This document shows, piece after piece, positions 1 through 8,789 of a stretch of DNA of 64,000 nucleotides. The stretch comes from Trichomonas vaginalis G3 (taxonomy: Eukaryota; Parabasalia; Trichomonadida; Trichomonadidae). The stretch's first letter is position 1, and the number at the start of each line of letters is the position of its first letter. The notes beneath the pieces are model-generated. The model saw only the letters and a program-made list of their open reading frames with translations. It searched no databases and was not told the DNA's origin. The stretch lies in contig NC_067205.1 of assembly GCF_026262505.1 (NCBI RefSeq), forward strand, positions 2,976,001-3,040,000. Direction: 5' to 3'. The translations under genes were made by a program, and so were the position numbers.

Positions 1-762
1 GTTTTTGCAGATAAATATCATGTTGCTCTTGTTTTGGAATTTGCTAAAGGTGGAGAACTATATGAACACCTGCTTGATAATGAGTCTTACAATGAAATAG
101 ATGCTGCGTCAATAATTAAACATCTCCTTACAGCTTTAGTATATTTACATAAAAATGGGATAGTTCATAGAGATATCAAGCCAGAAAATATTTTATTTGC
201 AGATACAGCAGCAAAAGATCCAAAATTAGCAGATTTTGGTCTCTCTGGGTTGTTAATTGAAGGGTCCCTTCTCCATTCATGCGCGGGAACACCTATATTT
301 ATGGCTCCCGAAGTAATTAAAGCCAAAGGTTATAATTATAGCTGCGATATGTGGAGTGTTGGAATTATGACATACTTATTGCTATGTGGCGAAGTACCAT
401 TTAATGGCGAGACACATTACGATCTATTTAAGAAAATTTGCTCTGGTGAATTTAAATTTATTGAAGCTTTTGATTCCATTTCAGAAACAGCTAAAGATTT
501 TATCAAAAATCTTATAGTTGTTGATCCCTCAAAAAGATTTTCTGCTGAAAAAGCTTTGAAGCATCCTTGGATAAATAGTCCTCAAGATGCAGCATTAGGA
601 ACATCTAGAGGTAAGGTTTTAACATTTTTGCAAGACAGGAGAAAGTTACGCGAATTCCAAGCCGCTAATACAGCCGTTTCATTTATTGGTAAATTGAAAT
701 TCAAATTAAAGAGCGGAAAGAAGATTGAAAAGAAAATCCCTAAGAAGGTATTACAAAAATAA
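1..762 (+). CDS. CAMK-like serine/threonine protein kinase, 5'-partial
   Basis: The frame is open from the first base, so the gene begins outside the window; the N-lobe with the glycine loop and the ATP-binding lysine is not seen. Visible kinase marks are the hinge region (LVLEFAKGGEL), the catalytic loop HRDIKPEN, the metal-binding DFG, the APE motif and the C-lobe ending near HPWI. The pattern fits the calcium/calmodulin-dependent kinase group (CDPK or CAMK style). The remaining 60 or so residues form a short basic tail (KSGKKIEKKIPKKVLQK) with no EF hands, so it is not a canonical CDPK. The stop codon lies only 10 bp before the left border of the repeat element at 772, so the 3' UTR and possibly some of the original C-terminus come from, or were changed by, that insertion. 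The kinase fold is certain; substrate and pathway cannot be read. Confidence 0.9.
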   Translation, partial: VFADKYHVALVLEFAKGGELYEHLLDNESYNEIDAASIIKHLLTALVYLHKNGIVHRDIKPENILFADTAAKDPKLADFGLSGLLIEGSLLHSCAGTPIFMAPEVIKAKGYNYSCDMWSVGIMTYLLLCGEVPFNGETHYDLFKKICSGEFKFIEAFDSISETAKDFIKNLIVVDPSKRFSAEKALKHPWINSPQDAALGTSRGKVLTFLQDRRKLREFQAANTAVSFIGKLKFKLKSGKKIEKKIPKKVLQK

Positions 763-771
763 GAGACGTTT

Positions 772-796
772 TGTTGCATGCTAAGTAGTGTCAATG
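772..796 (+). repeat. Left 25-bp terminal inverted repeat of the composite element
   Basis: It matches the complement of 6123-6147 without a mismatch, starting TGTTGCATGC. It sits 10 bp after the kinase stop codon. Confidence 0.85.
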
Positions 797-1108
797 TGTA
801 AACCTCTCAATTTTATCGTCGGGGAAGCAACACAATTCCCTCAAAAATATTGAAAAAATATAGAAAATAAAATGAATTAAGATGTACTTAAAATGAGAAA
901 TAGATTATGATATTAGATTTTAGAAAAAACAGACTTTTGATATAACTTTTGAGAATCTCATATAAAAAAAAGCATTTAAAAATAAATTTAAATATCTTAT
1001 TTATTTTACTATTGTAAATATATTCTGAGATTTTTAGAAAAAAACACTTTTCATAAGTATTCAATATTTGAGAATACGGTCCAAAAAAAAAATAGATTCT
1101 CTTATATT

Positions 1109-2420
1109 TGCTTATATAAAAGGAAACTCTATATCAAATGCGAATGCATGAATCCAGCACCTCTGATAGAGAGTTTCCTCTTATATAAGCGGATCTTTTT
1201 CATGAGTTATTGTTAATATAAAAACATAAAAAGCTACCAATATGAGAAATTAAACCCTGAGAGGTGCCAGTCTAGAACTGGCGCTTCGCAGGGTTTAATT
1301 TCTCTTGACAAATGACAAAACTTGTTCGCAATTGTGAACCATTGCGAGCAAGTTTGCCAGATATCTGGAAGGAATTGCTCCTTATGATATATGCATTGTA
1401 ACTGTATATATCATAAAGAGCAATTCCTTCAATTAAACGCAAAAACTTTGGTGCAATCGTTGCTGATTGCACCAAAGTTTTCGAACTTTCCCGAGGGAAT
1501 TGGAGGGTGAGAGATACATAGTCTATCTATGTACCTCCACCCTCCAAATCCCACTCTAAATGGGAGAAACTTTGTTCGCATGTTATCTTATTCAAACAAA
1601 GTTTCTCCCATTTAGAGAAGGAATAGGAGCCTACCAGGCACTGATATATAATCAGTGCTTTGTAGGCTCCTATTCCTAATAGAAAGTTCGAAAACTCGGT
1701 CGCAATTGCATCTGATTGCGACCGAGTTTTCGAACTTTCCCGAGGGAATTGAAGGGTGAGAGGTATATAGTATGCCTATATGCCTCTCACCCTCCAATTC
1801 CTTCTCTGAAGCTGGGAAATTTTGTCCAAATGTTAAACTATTCAGACAAAATTTCCCAGCTTCAGAGAAGGAATAGGAGCCTACCAGGCACTGATATATA
1901 ATCAGTGCTTTGTAGGCTCCTATTCCTAATAGAAAGTTCGAAAACTCGGTCGCAATTGCATCTGATTGCGACCGAGTTTTCGAACTTTCCCGAGGGAATT
2001 GGAGGGTGAGAGATACATAGTCTATCTATGTACCTCCACCCTCCAAATCCCACTCTAAATGGGAGAAACTTTGTTCGCATGTTATCTTATTCAAACAAAG
2101 TTTCTCCCATTTAGAGAAGGAATAGGAGCCTACCAGGCACTGATATATAATCAGTGCTTTGTAGGCTCCTATTCCTAATAAAATTTGAAAACTTTGGAGC
2201 ATTTGATTATTGTATTTTGTCAAGAGAAATTCAACCCTGCGAAGTGCCAGTTTAGACTGGTGCCTCGCAGGGTTTAATTTCTCATATTGGTAGATTTTGA
2301 TGTTTTTATATTAACAAAACGAATGAAAAAGATTTGCTTATATAAGAGGAAACTCTCTATCAGAGGTGCTGAATTCAGGCATTCGCATCTGATAGAGAGT
2401 CTCCTTTTATATAAGCGAAT
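1109..2420. repeat. Array of about 16 consecutive hairpins on a 250-bp tandem period
   Basis: Almost every base in this stretch belongs to an imperfect or perfect palindrome. Outer hairpins lie at about 1109-1190 and 2330-2420 (GCTTATATAA arms) and 1252-1304 and 2228-2283 (GAGAAATT..ACCCTG arms); each outer pair also forms inverted repeats of the other. Inner hairpins lie at about 1318-1353, 1369-1431, 1441-1480, 1496-1551, 1554-1617, 1620-1676, 1682-1739, 1744-1802, 1803-1866, 1869-1925, 1931-1988, 1994-2049, 2053-2116 and 2119-2175. The GGAATAGGAGCC hairpin recurs at 1620, 1869 and 2119, which gives the 249-250-bp period. Stems are about 14-27 bp with short loops. Stem partners stay paired even where repeat copies differ (for example the 1554 and 1803 versions), which suggests selection for pairing or copying by a hairpin-based mechanism. 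No protein is encoded. Confidence 0.85.
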
Positions 2421-2573
2421 ATAAAAGAATCTATTCTTTTTTGGAGCGTATTTTCAAATATTGAATACTTATGAAAAGTGTTTTTCCTAAAAATTTAATA
2501 TAATGCTTAGCACAGTATATAAAATTAAAATATCTATAATTATTTTCTATATCACACTTTTCATTACACCTTG

Positions 2574-2588
2574 AAAAGTCTTCTCAAA
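2574..2588. repeat. 15-bp target site duplication, left copy
   Basis: AAAAGTCTTCTCAAA is repeated exactly at 5889-5903 on the other side of the nested transposon. Confidence 0.85.
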
Positions 2589-3410
2589 TGTTATAGACCG
2601 AAAATAGATTTTTTCGGTTTTCTCTTCAAATAATTGAAAGAATGATACTATTATAGGTTTATTATATTATATAGCATATAATCATGCTATAGCCGAAAAT
2701 TATAAGTTTTGAGAAGATTGAATATAACACAAATAAATTTGAATGTAAGTTAAATTGCTTGTTGTTTTTAATAGCTATTTAATGAGAAATCCAATATTGC
2801 AAAATTCAAATTGAATGATTGAAAGAACAGAAAAAGTCATTCTTTTCAATTTCGAATATGTTTCATTGTATTTATAATTATATGGCAAATAAGATATTTA
2901 AACTTGATTTTTGAAGGAAAATTCACAAAATTGAATAAATTCAAATAATTTTTATTCAAAAATAAACTAGTTATTTGAGTTTAATACTAATTATCTATTC
3001 AAACTACAAAGTTTGTAATTTAAAATATTTTGTGAGATCAGATTAAATTAATTCAAGGTTCTTTTCAATTAATATTAATGACCATATTACGCATTTTCGA
3101 ACATTCTAAACCAAATATATAAAAATGGGAGACGAATGTTAAATTTGCTAGACATGGGGAGTTGTCTGCAAAGTTTTAGCTCTTATCTCTAACAAAAAAT
3201 TAATTTTTAAAAAAAAGACCGAATACGTTTCACAGCGAGAAAAAAATAAAAGGCAAGATAGAATTTTCTAGACATAAAGAAGTTGTTTACCGAGTTTTAG
3301 CTCTTATCTCTAACAAAAAATTAATTTTTAAAAAAAAGACCGAATACGTTTCACAGCGAGAAAAAAATAAAAGGCAAGATAGAATTTTCTAGACATAAAG
3401 AAGTTGTTTA
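2589..3410 (+). repeat. Left long terminal inverted repeat of the IS481-like transposon
   Basis: It matches the complement of 5067-5888 almost base for base. The inner part contains a tandem repeat of about 121 bp: the GTTTTAG motif followed by an A-rich tract and GAATACGTTTCACAGCGAG recurs at 3173, 3294 and, degraded, 3414, the last copy running just past the inverted repeat. Confidence 0.8.
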
Positions 3411-3680
3411 CCGAGTTTAGCTTTATCTCTAACAAAAAATTAATTTTTAAAAAAAATGACGAATAATGTTTCACAGCGAGAAAAAAATAAAACTGTACAC
3501 TGAAGTTTTCGAGTTTTCATCTTAACCAGTCAACTTTACACTATTATTTTTCTTACTTTTTTTCATTTTAATTATAAATTATTTCGTAATACGTTTATTT
3601 ACGTTACTATTTTCTTTATTCTTTTGAATTCCATACTAGACACTTATAGAATATTTTGATTGTTAACGTACTTCATTAAA

Positions 3681-3857
3681 ATGAATCCTTACAAAGGGTA
3701 TGTCGATCGAATTTACCTAATTGGTATTTCCAATCAGATTGAAGAAGGTAAAATGACATGGGAAGAAGCTTGCACCCATGTTCCCATCGCCCCAACCCTT
3801 CAATCAAATGATTTCAAATATTTAGATGTTTCAAAATCTTTTTACAAAATCAATTAG
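3681..3857 (+). CDS. Short upstream frame of the IS481-like transposon (orfA-like)
   Basis: A 58-residue frame that starts at the ATG of MNPYKGYVD and overlaps the transposase frame by 32 bases, shifted by one base. Bacterial IS3 relatives have a small orfA carrying a helix-turn-helix upstream of the DDE frame. This peptide (IEEGKMTWEEACTHV) could be such a helical DNA-binding start, but no clear motif is seen. Alternatively both frames are one ancestral transposase split by an indel in the overlap, near the run CTTTTTAC. The sequence alone does not decide between programmed shifting and damage. Confidence 0.45.
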   Translation: MNPYKGYVDRIYLIGISNQIEEGKMTWEEACTHVPIAPTLQSNDFKYLDVSKSFYKIN

Positions 3858-4653
3858 CTTACAGAATATCCCATTGCCTAAAGGCAAGAAAGGTCGTAGG
3901 GTCAATCCCTACGACCAAATCAAAGCTCTTGCTGTGATACATGACCACTGGGCCTTTCCCTGTGGTCAAACAAAACAATGGAAACGTTTGAAATTACAAC
4001 AAATTGATGTATCTTATAGAGAAGTACGCAGATACTTCAAAGAAAATCATTTCACCAAGACGCGATTAGAGCATGCCGGGCCAGAAACAGCAGTAAGATA
4101 TTGGGCGCTTTCACTCAATCTTATCTGGCACGCAGATGTTCATTATTTTAGGGGTGTTCGTGGCCAGTATATTTATGGCATAATCGACGATTTTAGCCGC
4201 AAAGTCCTAGCGTGTATACAAATACCAGATATGCTGGCAGAGACGACAGCGAACGTTGCGGCTTCCGCCTTCATTGAATTTGGCGCCCCTTATTGTTTCT
4301 GGACCGACAGCGGTTCAGAAAATAGGGGCGCCTTTCAAGATCTACTTGATCTTTGGGGCGTCCAATGGCGGCATACAGACTCTCATTCTCCCTACCAAAA
4401 TGGGAAGATTGAGAGATTCTGGCCGACATTGGAGCGCTGCCAAAGCATTCAGGCTATTCCTGCCTTTATTTGGGAGTACAATAATAACACACCGCATGAA
4501 GATCTCCCAATTAATCCATTAACTGGAACAAATTACACGCCAAATCAAATGTATCAGCTGAAACCGAAATACACAAATGCAGATACAGAAAGGTTGTGGC
4601 AAATATGGGATACAGATACAGGCATGACCGCTGTTGACACATTCACAGCGTAA
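3826..4653 (+). CDS. DDE transposase/integrase-core protein, IS481-like
   Basis: This 275-residue protein would cut and join transposon ends in the nucleus. The integrase fold is clear: first Asp in HADVHYFRG (D104), second Asp in FWTDSGSEN (D161), and Glu in YQNGKIERF (E196), with 34 residues between the last two, as in the rve/IS3-IS481 group. A helical segment with paired basic residues precedes it (residues 20-80) and may bind the ends. The next region (EYNNNTPHEDL, INPLTGTNYTPNQMY) resembles the C-terminal part of IS3-type transposases. GC content is visibly higher than the surrounding repeats. The catalytic triad is complete, so the protein could be active; the start used is the first ATG in frame, and residues may be missing if it is normally joined to the upstream frame. 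Confidence 0.82.
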   Translation: MFQNLFTKSISLQNIPLPKGKKGRRVNPYDQIKALAVIHDHWAFPCGQTKQWKRLKLQQIDVSYREVRRYFKENHFTKTRLEHAGPETAVRYWALSLNLIWHADVHYFRGVRGQYIYGIIDDFSRKVLACIQIPDMLAETTANVAASAFIEFGAPYCFWTDSGSENRGAFQDLLDLWGVQWRHTDSHSPYQNGKIERFWPTLERCQSIQAIPAFIWEYNNNTPHEDLPINPLTGTNYTPNQMYQLKPKYTNADTERLWQIWDTDTGMTAVDTFTA

Positions 4654-5066
4654 TAATAAACATAATTTTTTAATTTCATTTTTAACAAGTTTTTTTAAAT
4701 GTATGTAATGAATAATTCATTAGAATATGATAATGCACATTGTAACAGAATAGAACAATCACCAAATTTTTTTGAAATTAAAAAAATAAAAGTAAAAAGT
4801 ATAAAGTAATCTAACCAAAAAAGATATTTAAAAGAATTTTGGAAAAACAGAATAAGGATAATGATATTATTTTAGATACACAATCGATGTACTGAAGAAT
4901 AATCCGGTAAAATGATGATATAAAATTAGATTATTTTACAAGTAGCTAAAAGAATAAAACTATAATATAAAATAAATGAAGTATAATGAAACAATAAAGG
5001 TTAAATAAATAATAAAGATTTTTATTTTATATCAGTATTGAGAAGAAGTAACAGCTGACACTTGGT

Positions 5067-5888
5067 AGACAACTTCTTTATGTCTAGAAAATTCTATCTT
5101 GCCTTTTATTTTTTTCTCGCTGTGAAACGTATTCGGTCTTTTTTTTAAAAATTAATTTTTTGTTAGAGATAAGAGCTAAAACTCGGTAAACAACTTCTTT
5201 ATGTCTAGAAAATTCTATCTTGCCTTTTATTTTTTTCTCGCTGTGAAACGTATTCGGTCTTTTTTTTAAAAATTAATTTTTTGTTAGAGATAAGAGCTAA
5301 AACTTTGCAGACAACTCCCCCATGTCTAGCAAATTTAACATTCGTCTCCCATTTTTATATATTTGGTTTAGAATGTTCGAAAATGCGTAATATGGTCATT
5401 AATATTAATTGAAAAGAACCTTGAATTAATTTAATCTGATCTCACAAAATATTTTAAATTACAAACTTTGTAGTTTGAATAGATAATTAGTATTAAACTC
5501 AAATAACTAGTTTATTTTTGAATAAAAATTATTTGAATTTATTCAATTTTGTGAATTTTCCTTCAAAAATCAAGTTTAAATATCTTATTTGCCATATAAT
5601 TATAAATACAATGAAACATATTCGAAATTGAAAAGAATGACTTTTTCTGTTCTTTCAATCATTCAATTTGAATTTTGCAATATTGGATTTCTCATTAAAT
5701 AGCTATTAAAAACAACAAGCAATTTAACTTACATTCAAATTTATTTGTGTTATATTCAATCTTCTCAAAACTTATAATTTTCGGCTATAGCATGATTATA
5801 TGCTATATAATATAATAAACCTATAATAGTATCATTCTTTCAATTATTTGAAGAGAAAACCGAAAAAATCTATTTTCGGTCTATAACA
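5067..5888 (-). repeat. Right long terminal inverted repeat of the IS481-like transposon
   Basis: It is the complement of the left end and carries the same 121-bp tandem unit (GAGCTAAAAC at 5173 and 5294). The inner border is near 5067, where similarity to the left repeat stops. Confidence 0.8.
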
Positions 5889-5903
5889 AAAAGTCTTCTC
5901 AAA
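5889..5903. repeat. 15-bp target site duplication, right copy
   Basis: It is identical to 2574-2588. Host-element sequence resumes after it. Confidence 0.85.
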
Positions 5904-6122
5904 CTCTATTTTTAATTATTTTTTAGATATATCTCAAGTGTGATTATTCAAAAACTCATATAGACTATATTTATTTTTTTCATTCAAAAAATTATATGAG
6001 AATCTCAAATTAACTTTCAAATTTTTTATTTTAAAAACATATTAATAATCATATTTTAAGATACTTTTTCGCCCAAAAAATAATCGTACTTCCTCGACGA
6101 TTAATATGCTCTCAATTTCTAT

Positions 6123-6147
6123 CATTGACACTACTTAGCATGCAACA
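6123..6147 (-). repeat. Right 25-bp terminal inverted repeat of the composite element
   Basis: It is the complement of 772-796. The next base begins the codon AGA of the interrupted oxidoreductase gene (R-S-A-T-W). Confidence 0.85.
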
Positions 6148-7241
6148 GATCTGCAACATGGAGTAACTTGGTAAACCAGGATGGCAATCCAACAAAGCAA
6201 CTATTTGAACATTACGAAAAATTGGCAGAAAATGAAGTTGGGCTTATAATTTCAGGTTACACCTATATTAATCCATCAGGAAGAAGGAGAAGGAATCAGC
6301 TTTGCTTAAACAAACCATCACAGGCTACTTCTTGGCAATACCCAATTAAGAAACTTCACAATCTTGGAACAAAGTTCTTTTTCCAGATATCCCATGCAGG
6401 TTGTCATAAGTTTCCTTCAATCCGTCGTCCAAATGAACTAATGCTCGGCCCATCTCCTTATGGAGAAAACTCTAGAGCAATGACAGAAGCTGAAATTGAG
6501 GACACAATCAATGATTTTGTTAATTCTGCAAAAATTGCAGAATTAACGGGCGCTGATGGTGTCCAAATTGATTGCGGCCATGGAAATCTACTTTCACAGT
6601 TCCTTTCTCCAGCACTTAACCAGAGAACAGATAGTTGGGGAGGTGATGACGAAAACAGACTTCGCATTGTACATGAAATTGTGAAGAACATAAGGAAGGA
6701 AGTCAAAAAGAATTTTGCAATTTCTGTAAAAATCAACGGACACGATTGCATCAAAGGAGGTGTTACTCCAGAGCTTGCGGCGAAGTACATCATGAAGTTA
6801 CCTGATGTCCAAATGTTCGAAATTACATGCGGAGTTCTGAACCAAATGACATCCATTCGCTCCAGAACAAACGAAGAGTCGATGACAAGAAATGCAACCG
6901 AAGAACAAAAAGTCAAAATCAAAAAGACTGCTTCAAAAGCCGATCCAGAATTTCCATTTTACGAGGGATACAATAATAAATACACAGAAGAAATCCGCCG
7001 AATTGTTGGACCAAATCCTACTCTTGCTGTTGTCGGCGGACTCCGTCAGTTCTCGATGATGGAGAAAATCGTCAAAGATGGAACAGTTGACTTTGTTGCG
7101 CTTTGCAGGCCATTCATAAGGCAACCAACAATAGTTGCCGAATTTAAGAAGAATGCCACAAAGAGCAAATGCCACTCTTGCGGTGAATGCTCTCTTAAAA
7201 GACCAACAAATGCAATTGAATGCACATGGCCAAAGTTTTAA
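6148..7241 (+). pseudogene. Old Yellow Enzyme-type NADH:flavin oxidoreductase, N-terminus lost
   Basis: The protein is an FMN-binding TIM barrel of the 2-enoate/2,4-dienoyl reductase branch. Recognisable blocks are RSATWSN at the truncated start, NEVGLIISG, FFQISHAGCHK, the signature DGVQIDCGHGNLLSQFLSP with NQRTDSWGG and ENRLRIVHE, AISVKING, and VGGLRQ..DFVALCRPFI. The C-terminus has Cys spaced C-x2-C-x2-C-x10-C (CHSCGECS..IEC), as in family members that hold an iron-sulfur cluster between the barrel and later domains. About 25 residues expected before RSATW (usually ending KNRxV) are missing: the frame abuts the transposon end at 6147 and no in-frame ATG exists near the border; the next methionine is deep in the protein. 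The body has no internal stop. It is either a recently truncated gene or one using an unseen upstream start. There is no flavin-reductase C-terminal domain. Confidence 0.85.
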
Positions 7242-7503
7242 AAGAAAACCAGTTATTACAGCTTTTAATTGAAATTTATTAAAAACTTATTTTATTATTT
7301 TCAATTTACAATGTTTGGAAAATGATATCATTTTACAAAAATCACTGTTGATGCAACCTCATGCTGTAAAACATTTTTTAGTATGTTTACCTCCAATATC
7401 AAATTTATCAAGCTAATTTTATATGAAATATTTTGTTTGTTACTATTCATATACTTCCAAAGCATCATTATTTGCTCAATTGCAATTCTACGTTATTTTT
7501 TTC

Positions 7504-8676
7504 ATGGATGATGAATCTCAGCTCCTAGCGAGTTACACGCGGAAGCTATTGACAATAAAAGCAAATGATTACAATATACCAGTTAAATATTATCCTAAGA
7601 TCAAAGAAATTCTGATTATTATGAAGAAAAACGCAATTAATGACGGACAAGTCGAGGTAGTTAAATCGATTCACAAAGCATTACAGTACTTAGATGAATC
7701 AAAATCAGCTCCAACATCACCAGTTAGATCATCTAATAGGCCAAAAATAATCCTGAGCCTTCGAAACAAATCTAATTCTATTCAATATGCAAAACCTTCA
7801 GAAAACAAATCACCAGAAGAATTATCTAAAGATATTGAAAATGGTGAACGATTTAATCCACATCAAGCAGATATCTTGCCTGATATAATTCAAATCCAAA
7901 AAGAGAAAATAAAGAAGCTAATTCAACAAGGAAAATATGAAGAAGCATCGCAAGAAGAACAATTACGACAGTATACATCAAGTATTATAGAACCGAAAAA
8001 AAAAATTTTAAAACATTTAGACACCAAAAATCAGTTAATTTGCAAATTAGAGCAAAGAGATGTCAAGTTAAACGAAGCAAAGCAAAAACTTAAAGATGAT
8101 CTCCAACAAAATAACGATGTAAAGCAAAAGCTAATTGACGAAGAAAATAAAAATTTTGAGAGGGAAATGGAAGAGTTTGACAGAGAAACAGAAGGTGAAA
8201 TTCCATTAAACCATCGTAATTATAGTCCTCATTATTTAAATCTCAAGAAGCAGCATGATTTTTTGATATTATGCCGAAGATATAGTGAAGCAGGCAAGAT
8301 AAAGCAGATTTGCGATGCTGAAGAAGAAAAGGAAAACATTAGAATACAGTCAAATTGGTTTACATTTAGGAAAAACCTTAGAATTAAAGCAGAAGCCGAA
8401 CATCTTAGAAGATTAAGAACTATTATTGATAGAAAGGATATAACAAATGAAAAGATTGAACAAAAAGTCGAATATTCACAAGAAGCCACAAAAAAAGCCA
8501 TGAATTTACTTAATAATCAAGTAAATTCAATTGATAAAATTAACTTTAATTTGGATCCAGAACCATACCATAAACAACAGCCGAAGCCAATTCATAAACA
8601 GCCATACATACCACGAGAATGCCATTTAATTAGGCCTAATCAAATTGTTTGGAATACCGACAAATCTGCCAAGTAA
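7504..8676 (+). CDS. Coiled-coil protein of unknown function
   Basis: About 390 residues if it starts at the ATG of MDDESQLL; an upstream ATG at 7423 is in frame but gives a hydrophobic lead that looks like translated spacer. Residues 1-70 look helical. A Ser/Pro-rich linker (SAPTSPVRSSNRPK) follows, then a long charged helical region with heptad-like spacing (KEKIKKLIQQGKYEEASQEE, LEQRDVKLNEAKQKLKDD), and a Pro/His-rich end (PKPIHKQPYIPRE). The repeated pattern LIQQGKYEEA / LCRRYSEAGKIKQ resembles paired helices seen in EF-hand-free centrosomal or axonemal proteins, but I do not recognise the family. It could be a cytoskeletal coiled-coil protein. It lies 262 bp after the truncated oxidoreductase and is convergent with the phosphodiesterase gene. 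Confidence 0.7.
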   Translation: MDDESQLLASYTRKLLTIKANDYNIPVKYYPKIKEILIIMKKNAINDGQVEVVKSIHKALQYLDESKSAPTSPVRSSNRPKIILSLRNKSNSIQYAKPSENKSPEELSKDIENGERFNPHQADILPDIIQIQKEKIKKLIQQGKYEEASQEEQLRQYTSSIIEPKKKILKHLDTKNQLICKLEQRDVKLNEAKQKLKDDLQQNNDVKQKLIDEENKNFEREMEEFDRETEGEIPLNHRNYSPHYLNLKKQHDFLILCRRYSEAGKIKQICDAEEEKENIRIQSNWFTFRKNLRIKAEAEHLRRLRTIIDRKDITNEKIEQKVEYSQEATKKAMNLLNNQVNSIDKINFNLDPEPYHKQQPKPIHKQPYIPRECHLIRPNQIVWNTDKSAK

Positions 8677-8789
8677 TTACATTTATAACTTTAAATATTT
8701 GTTTGTTTATTATTCATGCCAAAATATTCAATATACTTTTTTTAACATATTATATTTATAATGAACAAAATAAATAAAAAACACAATTT

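Larger units (their letters stand above)
2589..5888 (+). mobile_element. IS481-like eukaryotic DNA transposon (IS481EU type), nested
   Basis: A 3,300-bp element inserted in the composite element. Its ends are TGTTATAGACCG and the exact complement, extending as near-perfect inverted repeats of about 822 bp (2589-3410 and 5067-5888). It is flanked by a 15-bp direct duplication AAAAGTCTTCTCAAA at 2574-2588 and 5889-5903. Between the ends lie two overlapping frames, the larger a DDE transposase with a bacterial IS481/IS3 look. Eukaryotic IS481-like transposons have been described from protists including Trichomonas; assignment here rests on the DDE domain and the long duplication. Nearly identical ends and an exact duplication point to a recent insertion. 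Confidence 0.82.
772..6147. mobile_element. Composite inverted-repeat element with hairpin array and nested transposon
   Basis: The two ends are perfect 25-bp inverted repeats that begin TGTTGCATGCTAAG (772-796 and 6123-6147). Weaker inverted similarity continues inward, for example ATCGTCG-GGAAG near the left end and its complement near 6090. Removing the nested transposon and one copy of its target duplication leaves about 2.06 kb. The interior carries no protein gene of its own; it is mostly an inverted repeat around a run of hairpins. No direct target duplication is visible: the left flank ends AGACGTTT and the right flank begins GATCTGCAAC. The flanking genes are unrelated, a kinase tail and an oxidoreductase lacking its start. 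It may be a non-autonomous foldback-type DNA element that suffered recombination at or after insertion. Its superfamily is not recognised. Confidence 0.75.

Noticed and set aside
751-775. A second-frame reading near the kinase end (K-R-R-F-V) that could match the missing KNRxV of the oxidoreductase
   Set aside because: The match is short, Lys-rich and in another phase, and upstream codons do not continue as an oxidoreductase. It is likely chance.
1612-2223. Short frames on both strands in the hairpin array as peptides
   Set aside because: They are by-products of palindromic repeats and repeat the same translations in each copy.
1109-2420. CRISPR array
   Set aside because: The units are whole palindromes without unique spacers of constant length, and the host is eukaryotic.
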